From: Treponema sp.
GTDB taxonomy: Bacteria > Spirochaetota > Spirochaetia > Treponematales > Treponemataceae
Reading direction: 5' to 3'
Assembly: GCA_016297415.1 (NCBI GenBank)
Contig: JAEDGQ010000055.1
Coordinates: 1 to 12,615 of the forward strand
DNA: 12,615 nt
Below the pieces are notes generated by a model. That model was not told the DNA's origin and ran no database searches. It saw only the letters and a list, made by a program, of their open reading frames with translations. How positions within the stretch are numbered: position 1 is the first letter of the stretch; the number at the start of each line of letters is the position of its first letter. Shown here one piece after another: positions 5,746 through 12,615 of this stretch. A program made the translations under genes and the position numbers.

Positions 5746-8151
5746 CTATTCTTCAAACTCAGAACGAGCTTCAATTTCCTGACGAACGCCAAGTTCAAGA
5801 AGCTGAGATACATCGATAATTAACGAAACCGAACCATCACCAAGGATAGAAGCACCGGCAATACCAGGAGACTGTGTAAACTGATCCCGCAAAGGCTTGA
5901 TTACAACATCTTCTTCACCAATAAGTGAGTCCACCATGATACCAATTTTTTTATCCTGTGTACCAACAATAACAATAAAGCAGTATTCACCATCAGCAGC
6001 ATTGTGAATGTTGAACAGACGGCTAAGACGAAGAATTGAAATTACTTCGTTACGAACATTAAGTACTTCATAGTTATCAATTGTGTTAATTTCATCTTTT
6101 CTGATACGGTGACTTTCAATAACAGATGCAATTGGGATTGAGTAAACTTCTTTGCCAACTTTAACAAGAAGACCCTGAATAATTGCAAGTGTAAGAGGAA
6201 GTCTGATAGAGAACTTAGATCCCTTACCCTTTTCTGTTGTTACATTAACAGTACCGTTAAGTTTATCAATCATTGTTTTTACAACATCAAGACCTACACC
6301 ACGTCCGGAAACGTTTGTAATCTTGTCTGCTGTAGAGAACCCTGGCATAAAGATAAGGTTTGCAGCTTCATTTTCTGTAAGAACTTTATTCGGATGAATA
6401 AGTCCTTTTTCAATAGCTTTTGCACGAACCTTTTCAGAATCAATACCATGACCATCATCAACAATATCAATAATAATCATGTTACCTTCATTAGCGGCTT
6501 TTAAGAGAACTGTACCAGTTTCATCTTTTCCAGCCTGACGGCGTGCTTCTGGAGATTCAATACCATGGTCAACAGAGTTACGAACACAGTGCATGATTGG
6601 ATCCATAAGATCATCAATAACTGTTTTATCAAGTTCTGTATCTTCACCTTCAATAAGAAGATTAACTTTTTTGTTAAGGTCTTTCTGAAGATCACGTACA
6701 ACACGAGGGAAACGGTCGAAAATCTGACTGATAGGTACCATTCGGATTTTCATTACGCCTTCCTGAAGTTCACCGGCAATGCGTCCAAGATTCTGTGTTG
6801 CAGAATGGAATTTTGTATTAAGATCCTTGAACTTTGTTTCGAAAGCATCAAAGTAGTTAGCAATATCACCGTATTCATTAACGATATTTGATTTAATGTC
6901 TTTTACAGAAACACCGTTCTGGATTTCTTCCAGATACTGTGGAAGCTGTTCGAACATTTTACGAACTTTTTCTTTATAAGAAGAATCAAGAGTCTGGAAC
7001 TGAATAAGCATTTCAGACTGAAGCTGAGCGCTCTGGTTGAAAGCGGCTTTTGTAATAACAGTTTCAGAAACAAGATTAAGAAGATAATCAATACGTTTTG
7101 AATCTACACGGAGAATTGAACTCTGCTGTGCGTGACCAGAAGCAGGAGCGCCTTTTGCAGGAGCTGCTTTTGCAGGGGCTGCAGGAGTTTCTGCGGCAGG
7201 TGCAGCTGGAGCCGAAGCAGCAGGTGTTTCTGCTGCAGGAGCTGGAGCTGGTGCAGGAGCTGTTTCCTGTACTGGAGCGGCAGCTGGAGCTTGGGCAGCT
7301 GCAACAGGCTGTGCAGGAGCCGGTTCTTCTCCACCAGTAGTTGCGTTATCAAGACACTGAGCATCAACACTTAATGTTACATCATCAAGGAAAGCTGTAT
7401 CTTCAAGTTCATTTGCGGTACTTCCAGATGCAATATAGTAAATAACTTCTTTATGGAATTCATCTTCATAAAGTGCATCAAAATCTGGAGTAGTTTTTAA
7501 TACTGTTCCACAACCTTTTAATGCAGCAAATACCTGAATACCACCAACTGTATTCATTGGATTATTTTCGTCAAATACAACAGTAATAGACCAGAGCTTC
7601 TGTCCGCTTTCGCAACTCTGTTTAAGTTCCAGAAGTTCGAACTCAGACATATCAACTTTTACAGCAACGGCAGGAGCTGAAGAAGCAGCAGGTGCAGGAG
7701 TTACTGGAGCCGGACTTGCAGCAGGAGCTTTTGGTGCTTTTGCTTTGCCGTTTCCTTCAGGAATCATTCCACGGATTTTTTCAGTGATTTCTTCTACACT
7801 TTCACCATAAACAGAACCATTCTGTCTGGCTTCAAGCATAGCTTTGATTACATCAAGGGCTGTAAGAAGTGTATCAACAACATCTTCTGTTACTACAACA
7901 CGGTCAGAACGAACTTCATCGAGAAGGTCTTCCATAGTGTGTGCAAAATGGGAGATTTCGGTAAATTCAACAGTTGCAGAATTACCCTTTAATGTATGTG
8001 CAGCGCGGAAAATTTCATCAATAGCATCATGATTGTTTGGATCATTTTCAATAGCAAGGATATTGCTTTCAAGATTATCAATCATGAGTTCTGCTTCAGA
8101 GAAGTAGTCTTTCAAGAGCTCTTCATTGTTTGCGTCAAGATAATCACTCAT
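5746..8151 (-). CDS. cheA: Chemotaxis histidine kinase
   Basis: Receptor-controlled kinase that phosphorylates itself and then CheY. Of the 801 residues, P1 (about 1-110) carries the phospho-acceptor His52 in AAHTLKGNSA. A P2-like domain (about 166-266) lies between two Ala/Pro-rich linkers (135-165 and 275-340). P3 dimerisation (about 345-475) is followed by the P4 ATPase, with N box HCVRNSVDHG (521-530), DDGHGID (565-571) and GRGVGLD (617-623), and by the CheW-like P5 (about 655-795). P3 spans about 120 residues against about 70 in typical CheA; an enlarged P3 has been described for T. denticola. The second linker is long and nearly pure Ala, Pro and Glu. The gene heads a four-gene operon. 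Its ATG has no usable ribosome binding site (AAAGG is 14 nt away), but a promoter lies directly upstream. Confidence 0.97.
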   Translation of the reverse strand: MSDYLDANNEELLKDYFSEAELMIDNLESNILAIENDPNNHDAIDEIFRAAHTLKGNSATVEFTEISHFAHTMEDLLDEVRSDRVVVTEDVVDTLLTALDVIKAMLEARQNGSVYGESVEEITEKIRGMIPEGNGKAKAPKAPAASPAPVTPAPAASSAPAVAVKVDMSEFELLELKQSCESGQKLWSITVVFDENNPMNTVGGIQVFAALKGCGTVLKTTPDFDALYEDEFHKEVIYYIASGSTANELEDTAFLDDVTLSVDAQCLDNATTGGEEPAPAQPVAAAQAPAAAPVQETAPAPAPAPAAETPAASAPAAPAAETPAAPAKAAPAKGAPASGHAQQSSILRVDSKRIDYLLNLVSETVITKAAFNQSAQLQSEMLIQFQTLDSSYKEKVRKMFEQLPQYLEEIQNGVSVKDIKSNIVNEYGDIANYFDAFETKFKDLNTKFHSATQNLGRIAGELQEGVMKIRMVPISQIFDRFPRVVRDLQKDLNKKVNLLIEGEDTELDKTVIDDLMDPIMHCVRNSVDHGIESPEARRQAGKDETGTVLLKAANEGNMIIIDIVDDGHGIDSEKVRAKAIEKGLIHPNKVLTENEAANLIFMPGFSTADKITNVSGRGVGLDVVKTMIDKLNGTVNVTTEKGKGSKFSIRLPLTLAIIQGLLVKVGKEVYSIPIASVIESHRIRKDEINTIDNYEVLNVRNEVISILRLSRLFNIHNAADGEYCFIVIVGTQDKKIGIMVDSLIGEEDVVIKPLRDQFTQSPGIAGASILGDGSVSLIIDVSQLLELGVRQEIEARSEFEE

Positions 8152-8158
8152 ACTATTT

Positions 8159-8186
8159 ATTTTAACCTTTCATTACTCAAAGTCAA
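8159..8186 (-). promoter_or_regulatory. Probable promoter of the che operon, leaderless type
   Basis: On the - strand, TTGACT (8181-8186), a 16-bp spacer and TAAAAT (8159-8164) form a good sigma-70-type promoter. The -10 ends 7 nt before the cheA ATG, so the transcript should start at or within a base or two of it. No sigma-28-type flagellar promoter was recognised. Confidence 0.6.
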
Positions 8187-8215
8187 GTTATTAAAAGAAA
8201 ATTAACAGTTTGTTT

Positions 8216-8245
8216 TTGAGAGAAAAGACCTTTTGAAATTACTAT
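8216..8245 (+). promoter_or_regulatory. Possible promoter of the outer-membrane gene
   Basis: TTGAGA (8216-8221), an 18-bp spacer and TACTAT (8240-8245) would give a leader of about 60 nt that carries the strong ribosome binding site of the next gene. The match is modest. The 159-nt divergent gap (8152-8310) holds this and the che promoter and nothing else I can identify. Confidence 0.3.
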
Positions 8246-8298
8246 TAAAGTACAAGAAGTTTTATGCCGATAATAAAAGGACAGACTATTTCCTAAGC

Positions 8299-8303
8299 GG
8301 AGG
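8299..8303 (+). promoter_or_regulatory. Ribosome binding site deciding the start at 8311
   Basis: GGAGG lies 7 nt before the ATG at 8311, directly ahead of a signal peptide. It rules out the longer reading from a TTG at 8233, which would put 26 residues, several of them charged, before the signal sequence. Confidence 0.85.
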
Positions 8304-8310
8304 CTTAACT

Positions 8311-9534
8311 ATGAATCAGACCAAAAAAGCATTTATCACTGCAGCTTTCTCTTTATTTACTCTTTTCTGTGCTGAAGCTGGTACTTTTTCAGGTAAAGGT
8401 GCTGTAAAAGGAGATTTTTATTCCAATCCAAAATCCGATTCATTTAAGCCTGTCCTTAATCTTTCAGGATTTTTTGCAGGACAGATGGATTTTTCAAACC
8501 ACCTTCATGTCCGCTCAGAATTCAGTCTTGAAACAGGAAATATTGTTGGAGCCGGTGTTAACAATGATATTAATGCTGCTTTCCGTCTGGATGAATTTTC
8601 TGTTTCCTATGACTTTACTTTTCAGGGAGCAAATCATTACCTGACATTTTTCGCCGGAGATTTTGAACCGGCAGGCTCTGATCTTTTTATAATGCGGCAG
8701 TTCGGCTGTGAAGGAATTACATCTCACTTTACAGAAAGCTGGACAGGACTTAAAGGAAACTTTCTTTTTAACTCTTACGGAATCGGTGGAGACTGGTCTT
8801 TTAAGATGCCGTCAATTCCTGTTGCCGCAGGTCTTACACTCTATAAAAACAATGACAACAAAGATAAAGATAATCAGTTTAATATTGATTTACGCACAGC
8901 TGCTGTAACCAGATTCTTTACGATTGATGCAAAAGGCGGTATTGGAATTCCAGTTTCCTCTAAGAATAAGGAAGAAGATGCCCTTCTTTTTATAAATAAA
9001 ATATATACACACTGTGGAATTGACCTTCTTATCGGAAACAATTATTCACAGGCACTCTTTGTACAGGCTGGTTTTGCAAGTCTTCCTATAAAAGCCGGTT
9101 CTCTTGATAACGAAATTGATTCAGATGATATCTACCTTCTTGTTGAACCTCGTCTTTACACAGAGAAATTCCGTGCACACCTGACTTTGTTCAGTATTCC
9201 GGCTGTAAACACAGAAAGACTTCTGTTTATTGGTTATAAAGAAACTCTTGGTGCAAACCTTTGTCTTTATACAGATCAGCTTTACATTAAAAACACAGAC
9301 GAAACTTTTGGAATCAATACTTCACTCACCCTCAGGAGCAGAGATTTTTATGATTTAAAAAGATTCAAGGATCTTATTGAAGATGATTACATTATCAGAG
9401 TATGTCCTTTTGTAAAGATTCCTGTAACTGGCGGTGAAGCAATGATTATGATTCAGGCAAAAGTAAACGGCTTTGACAAAGACAACTGGAAACATCACTT
9501 TAAACTTAATGCAGGTTATAAACTTACTTTATAA
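8311..9534 (+). CDS. Exported, probably outer-membrane beta-barrel protein
   Basis: I do not recognise the family. The 407-residue protein begins with a signal peptide: Lys5-Lys6, a hydrophobic stretch at 7-20 and a cleavage site AEA-G after residue 23. Cys20 is preceded by Phe, which makes a lipobox unlikely. No membrane helix follows. The mature part shows many alternating polar and hydrophobic stretches rich in Phe, Tyr and Gly (for example HYLTFFAGDF and IDLLIGNNYSQALFVQAGF), and the C-terminus FKLNAGYKLTL resembles a closing beta strand. These are marks of a beta barrel, possibly a porin-like or surface protein of a spirochaete outer membrane. It diverges from the chemotaxis operon, which by itself does not imply a chemotaxis role. 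It ends at a terminator shared with dapL. Confidence 0.8.
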   Translation: MNQTKKAFITAAFSLFTLFCAEAGTFSGKGAVKGDFYSNPKSDSFKPVLNLSGFFAGQMDFSNHLHVRSEFSLETGNIVGAGVNNDINAAFRLDEFSVSYDFTFQGANHYLTFFAGDFEPAGSDLFIMRQFGCEGITSHFTESWTGLKGNFLFNSYGIGGDWSFKMPSIPVAAGLTLYKNNDNKDKDNQFNIDLRTAAVTRFFTIDAKGGIGIPVSSKNKEEDALLFINKIYTHCGIDLLIGNNYSQALFVQAGFASLPIKAGSLDNEIDSDDIYLLVEPRLYTEKFRAHLTLFSIPAVNTERLLFIGYKETLGANLCLYTDQLYIKNTDETFGINTSLTLRSRDFYDLKRFKDLIEDDYIIRVCPFVKIPVTGGEAMIMIQAKVNGFDKDNWKHHFKLNAGYKLTL

Positions 9535-9592
9535 TTCTGACTTTAATTTGCAGTAATCTAACAGGTTTGATTCTGGTTTATAATAAATAAAG

Positions 9593-9622
9593 AAAGGCTG
9601 CTCAGATGAACAGCCTTTTTTT
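9593..9622. terminator. Terminator between convergent genes
   Basis: AAAGGCTG (9593-9600), a 10-nt loop that can pair further, and CAGCCTTT (9611-9618) form a hairpin with a run of seven T (9616-9622) on the + strand. On the - strand the following sequence is T-rich but broken (CTTTCTTTATTT), so it probably serves dapL less strongly. Confidence 0.85.
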
Positions 9623-9636
9623 ACATGTAAAATGTA

Positions 9637-10860
9637 TTAGAGAGAAAGAGAAGCAAGACGTTTGCAAGCTTCTTCAATGTCAGTTCTGTGTCCGAATGAA
9701 GAGAAGCGGATAAAACTTTCTCCTGCAGGACCAAAACCAGAACCTGGTGTTGTTACAACATGACATTCATTAAGAATTTTATCAAATACATCCCAGCTCT
9801 GTTTTCCAGGGAATTTTGCCCATACATAAGGTCCGTTTCCTGTAAAGTAAGCTGTAACTCCAGCCTTCTTAAAGTTTTCACCTTCCAGTGTTGCTTTAAT
9901 GAGTTTTCCGTTTTCAAGATAGTAATCAACCTGAGCTGTCATATCTTTAAGTCCCTGTTCATCAAGAGCAGCAAGACCGCCAGCCTGAGCTACATTTGAA
10001 GCTCCGTTAAAAAGAGTTGTCATTACACGATTCCAGTCTTTATTTACACTTGAACCATCTTCAAACTTAAGTTCATTTGGTACGATAGACCATCCGAGAC
10101 GAACACCTGTAAAACCTGCAGGCTTTGAGAAAGAATTTACTTCAATTGCACATGTACGGCTTCCAGGAATTTCGTAAATTGTTTTTGGAAGATTTGAATC
10201 ACGGATAAATGCAAAATAAGCAGCATCAAAAATAATGATACAGCCGTTTTCATTTGCGAAGTTTACAAGTTTTGTAAGCTGTTCTTTTGTTGCTGTTGCA
10301 CCTGTAGGATTGTTTGGTGAACAGAAATAAATCAAAGTGTTTTTTTCAATTTTTGAAAGATCTGGGAAAAAATCATTTTCTGGAGTACAAGGAAGATATG
10401 TAATTCCTTCATAACCTGTACCATTGTTTTTTCCTGCAGCATGTACAACTACAGATCCGTCAACATATACAGGATATGCAGGATCCTGAACTGCAACTTT
10501 AACTTTATCTCCGAAGAGAGTCTGAATACGGGCAATATCACATTTTGCACCATCTGAAATAAAAACTTCAGACGCATCTGCCATTCCTTTATAGAATACA
10601 TCTGCAATACGCTGACGAAGTTCTGTATTTCCCTGTTCATCACCATATCCAGAGTAACCTTCTGGAGTTGCAAGACCAAGACAATAGCTGCTCATTGCTT
10701 CAGCAATGTGTTTTGAAAGAGGTTCTGTAGTATTACCAATACCAAGAGAAATGATTTTTGCATCTGGATGAGATGCTGCATATTCACGACGACGACGAGC
10801 TACTTCTGGAAAGAGATAGCCGGCTGTTAAGTTTGAAAAACCAGTATTTCTTTTAATCAT
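9637..10860 (-). CDS. dapL: LL-diaminopimelate aminotransferase
   Basis: PLP enzyme that converts tetrahydrodipicolinate directly to LL-diaminopimelate with glutamate as amino donor, the one-step route to lysine and cell-wall precursors. The 407-residue length is typical. Its phrases are those of the family: AGYLFPEVARRR (13-24), LGIGNTTEP (39-47), GYGDEQGNTELR (71-82), SDGAKCDI (102-109), VQDPAYPVYVD (124-134), CSPNNPTGATA (180-190) and FDAAY (211-215). The PLP lysine is Lys246 in SFSKPAGFTGVRLGW (243-257), where a Tyr usually follows the lysine and here a Pro does. There is no ribosome binding site at the ATG. The gene stands alone between a convergent outer-membrane gene and its own promoter. 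Treponeme peptidoglycan is reported to use ornithine, so the main product may be lysine; that last point is from memory. Confidence 0.95.
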   Translation of the reverse strand: MIKRNTGFSNLTAGYLFPEVARRRREYAASHPDAKIISLGIGNTTEPLSKHIAEAMSSYCLGLATPEGYSGYGDEQGNTELRQRIADVFYKGMADASEVFISDGAKCDIARIQTLFGDKVKVAVQDPAYPVYVDGSVVVHAAGKNNGTGYEGITYLPCTPENDFFPDLSKIEKNTLIYFCSPNNPTGATATKEQLTKLVNFANENGCIIIFDAAYFAFIRDSNLPKTIYEIPGSRTCAIEVNSFSKPAGFTGVRLGWSIVPNELKFEDGSSVNKDWNRVMTTLFNGASNVAQAGGLAALDEQGLKDMTAQVDYYLENGKLIKATLEGENFKKAGVTAYFTGNGPYVWAKFPGKQSWDVFDKILNECHVVTTPGSGFGPAGESFIRFSSFGHRTDIEEACKRLASLSL

Positions 10861-10869
10861 AATGAAAAG

Positions 10870-10898
10870 ATTTTATCGAAGCTTAAGTGTAAATTCAA
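10870..10898 (-). promoter_or_regulatory. Probable dapL promoter
   Basis: On the - strand, TTGAAT (10893-10898), a 17-bp spacer and TAAAAT (10870-10875) lie 9 nt before the ATG. The leader would be at most a few nt, and no Shine-Dalgarno sequence is present. Confidence 0.55.
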
Positions 10899-10974
10899 CC
10901 CGGTTACAGCAGGCATTATCAAGAGTTAAAGTACCTCTGCACAAACCTGTAAGTAGCTGAGAAATAGAAAGGAC

Positions 10975-11106
10975 TGTCCAATAAGTAATGACTGTAGCGG
11001 TCATTGAGCCCTTCGACAGGCTCAGGAACCACCTGTCGAAATGACCATTGCACTAAATATGGTGGTTTCGACAAGCTCAACCACCGCAAGTTGAACTTTT
11101 TGGTCA
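10975..11106 (-). mobile_element. MITE-like element, copy 2, expanded (132 bp)
   Basis: Inverted relative of the element at 1547-1652. Positions 11032-11098 are identical to 1555-1621 on the other strand. One end keeps TGTCCAATAAGT (10975-10986); the other is degenerate, ending TTTTTGGTCA where copy 1 has TTATTGGACA. Read in the copy 1 orientation it has 23 extra bases after the identical block, a further TGAGCCTGTCGAAGG-type hairpin module, plus 3 nt near the end. No coding frame fits; the open frame across it is only repeat sequence. It fills most of the 331-nt gap between dapL and icd. The stretch 10899-10974 in that gap shows nothing I can identify. Confidence 0.65.
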
Positions 11107-11115
11107 TCCCCGTAC

Positions 11116-11144
11116 TTTACAAAAAGACCTGTGTTTATTAAAAA
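11116..11144 (+). promoter_or_regulatory. Probable icd promoter
   Basis: TTTACA (11116-11121), a 17-bp spacer and TAAAAA (11139-11144) begin 9 nt after the end of the MITE-like element. The leader would be about 40 nt and A+T-rich. The upstream phrase CCCGTA(C/T)T(T/C)TACAAAA is shared with the pyrE promoter region (about 660-675). Confidence 0.4.
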
Positions 11145-11180
11145 TTCATTTTTTTATATAATTGATGCAATTAAAATTTC

Positions 11181-11185
11181 AGGAG
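11181..11185 (+). promoter_or_regulatory. Ribosome binding site deciding the icd start
   Basis: AGGAG lies 6 nt before the ATG at 11192. It makes MAKIQMKNAI the N-terminus and rejects a longer reading from a TTG at 11162, which would translate the ribosome binding site itself. Confidence 0.9.
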
Positions 11186-11191
11186 AAAATC

Positions 11192-12388
11192 ATGGCTAAA
11201 ATCCAGATGAAAAATGCAATTGCCGAACTTGACGGCGATGAAATGACACGCGTTCTTTGGGCTGTAATCAAAGAAAAACTTCTTGAACCTTTTGTAGAAC
11301 TTAAAACTGAATACTATGATCTGGGTCTCAAAAGCCGTGATGACAGTGATGATAAAATCACATACGAAGCTGCAGCTGCAATTAAGCGTCTCGGCGTTGG
11401 TGTAAAATGTGCCACAATCACATCTAATGCTGCCCGCATGGAAGAATATCACTTAAAACAGCTTACACCATCTCCAAACGGAATCCTTCGTGGTGAACTT
11501 GATGGTACAATTTTCCGTGCTCCTATCTTTGTAAAAAACATTCACTGTAATGTTACAAGCTGGAAAAAACCAATCGTTCTTGGACGCCATGGCTACGGTG
11601 ATGTTTACAAAAACTGCGAAATCAAAACTCCTTGCGCAGGAACTGCAGAACTGGTATTTACTGGTGAAGACGGAAAAGAAATCCGTAAAACAATTCAGGT
11701 AATGAAAGGACCTGGTGTAATTCAGGGAATGCACAATCTTGATGCTTCTATCGAAAGCTTTGCCCGCTGCTGCTTTAATTATGCCCTTGATCAGAAAATC
11801 AGCTGCTGGCTTGGAACAAAAGATACAATTTCAAAAACTTATGACGGTAACTTTAAGGCTATCTTCCAGAGAATCTTTGATGAAGAATTCAAAACAAAGT
11901 TTGAAGCGGCCGGAATTGAATACTTCTACACTCTCATTGATGATGCAGTTGCTCGTGTTATGAAAAGCGAAGGCGGATTTCTCTGGGCATGTAAAAACTA
12001 TGACGGTGACGTTATGAGCGATATGATTGCTTCTGCCTGCGGATCTCTGGCCATGATGACAAGTGTTCTCGTTTCTCCAAATGGTGAATTTGAATACGAA
12101 GCAAGCCACGGTACTGTTCAGAAACACTACTACCGCTATCTTAAGGGTGAAAAAACATCTACAAACCCTGTAGCTACAATTTTTGCATGGACTGGTGCTC
12201 TTGCTAAACGTGCTGAACTTGATAACACTCCAGATCTTCTTGCCTTTGCAAAAAAACTTGAAAAAGCAACTCTGGACACAATTGAAAGCGGCGTTATGAC
12301 AGGTGACCTGGCAATGCTTGCAGAACCAAAAGCCGAAAGAGTTGTAAATTCCTGGGAGTTTATTGACGAAATTGCTTCGAAATTGTAA
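11192..12388 (+). CDS. icd: NADP-type isocitrate dehydrogenase (type II)
   Basis: Oxidatively decarboxylates isocitrate to 2-oxoglutarate, supplying NADPH and the carbon for glutamate. The 398 residues align with the eukaryote-like homodimeric class, not with E. coli Icd. Isocitrate ligands fall at the same numbers as in human IDH1: Thr77, Ser94, Arg100, Arg109 and Arg132, with Tyr139. Lys210 matches catalytic Lys212, and Asp250, Asp273 and Asp277 match the metal ligands. In the cofactor pocket, HGTVQKHYY (306-314) has Lys311-His312 where human IDH1 has Arg314-His315. The positive charge is kept, so NADP is likely, but this is inference. The last codons (GEFIDEIASKL-stop in the copies, WEFIDEIASKL-stop here) belong to an 81-bp tandem repeat that continues past the gene. 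Confidence 0.95.
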   Translation: MAKIQMKNAIAELDGDEMTRVLWAVIKEKLLEPFVELKTEYYDLGLKSRDDSDDKITYEAAAAIKRLGVGVKCATITSNAARMEEYHLKQLTPSPNGILRGELDGTIFRAPIFVKNIHCNVTSWKKPIVLGRHGYGDVYKNCEIKTPCAGTAELVFTGEDGKEIRKTIQVMKGPGVIQGMHNLDASIESFARCCFNYALDQKISCWLGTKDTISKTYDGNFKAIFQRIFDEEFKTKFEAAGIEYFYTLIDDAVARVMKSEGGFLWACKNYDGDVMSDMIASACGSLAMMTSVLVSPNGEFEYEASHGTVQKHYYRYLKGEKTSTNPVATIFAWTGALAKRAELDNTPDLLAFAKKLEKATLDTIESGVMTGDLAMLAEPKAERVVNSWEFIDEIASKL

Positions 12389-12615
12389 TCCTGGCGAGTT
12401 GCGTAAGCAACTCGGTTAGTGAGCGAAGCGAACGGCGAATTTATTGACGAAATTGCATCGAAATTGTAAGCCTGGCGACTTGCGTAAGCAACTCGGTTAG
12501 TGAGCGAAGCGAACGGCGAATTTATTGACGAAATTGCATCGAAATTGTAAGCCTGGCGACTTGCGTAAGCAACTCGGTTAGTGAGCGAAGCGAACGGCGA
12601 ATTTATTGACGAAAT
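12361..12615 (+). repeat. 81-bp tandem array that includes the icd 3' end
   Basis: Units start at 12361, 12442 and 12523, and a fourth begins at 12604 and is cut by the window edge. Units 2 and 3 are identical. Unit 1, whose first 28 bases are the end of icd, differs from them at three positions, one of them a silent Ala codon change. Each unit repeats the icd tail with its TAA, then a hairpin (GAGTTGC-GTAA-GCAACTC, perfect only in unit 1) and TTAGTGAGCGAAGCGAACGG. No T run follows the hairpin, so it is not a classical terminator. Units are contiguous with no spacers, so this is not CRISPR. Confidence 0.95.

Noticed and set aside
7104..7374. Several open frames and sequence repetition opposite the middle of cheA
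   Set aside because: Caused by the Ala/Pro-rich linker codons of CheA; low complexity, not separate genes or a true repeat element.
8233..8310. TTG start extending the outer-membrane protein by 26 residues
   Set aside because: GGAGG at 8299-8303 and the signal peptide point to the ATG at 8311.
10919..11107. Open frame of 62 codons on the - strand before icd
   Set aside because: It is a translation of the MITE-like element; the paired copy shows no conserved coding.
12361..12615. CRISPR array
   Set aside because: The 81-bp units are contiguous with no variable spacers and include the icd coding end.

Overview
The window looks like a stretch of chromosome from a Treponema-type spirochaete. 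The strongest sign is a chemotaxis operon in the order cheA, cheW–cheR-like fusion, cheX, cheY. The fused CheW and the CheX phosphatase are the arrangement known from treponemes. The moderate, A+T-leaning base composition, the CheA with an enlarged dimerisation region, the LL-diaminopimelate aminotransferase and the type II (eukaryote-like) isocitrate dehydrogenase all fit. I cannot name the species.

Layout. Positions 1-54 may hold the 3' end of a gene that enters from the left. Cytidine deaminase (cdd) and orotate phosphoribosyltransferase (pyrE) follow on the + strand: pyrimidine salvage and synthesis, separated and followed by palindrome-rich repeats. A 106-bp element with perfect 13-bp terminal inverted repeats comes next. 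On the - strand, reading right to left, are the four-gene chemotaxis operon (8151 to 3343, gaps of 14, 15 and 16 nt) and then a citramalate synthase (cimA, isoleucine pathway). Its probable promoter lies inside the terminator of the chemotaxis operon. Diverging from cheA on the + strand is a secreted, probably outer-membrane beta-barrel protein of unknown role. It converges with dapL (lysine/diaminopimelate synthesis) on a shared hairpin terminator. A second, inverted and expanded copy of the terminal-repeat element precedes icd. The 3' end of icd is copied into an 81-bp tandem array that runs off the right edge.

How it works together. CheA, the CheW fusion, CheY and the phosphatase CheX form the flagellar signalling core. 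The other enzymes are unlinked housekeeping genes: nucleotides, isoleucine, lysine, and 2-oxoglutarate for glutamate.

The main pattern beyond the gene list concerns starts. Four transcription-unit-leading genes (cdd, cimA, cheA, dapL) have no Shine-Dalgarno sequence and carry a -10-like hexamer only 6 to 9 nt before the ATG, which suggests leaderless or nearly leaderless mRNAs. The operon-internal genes, pyrE, icd and the outer-membrane gene have clear Shine-Dalgarno sequences. I found no CRISPR array, tRNA, rRNA, transposase gene or defence system, and nothing I would call a wholly new system.
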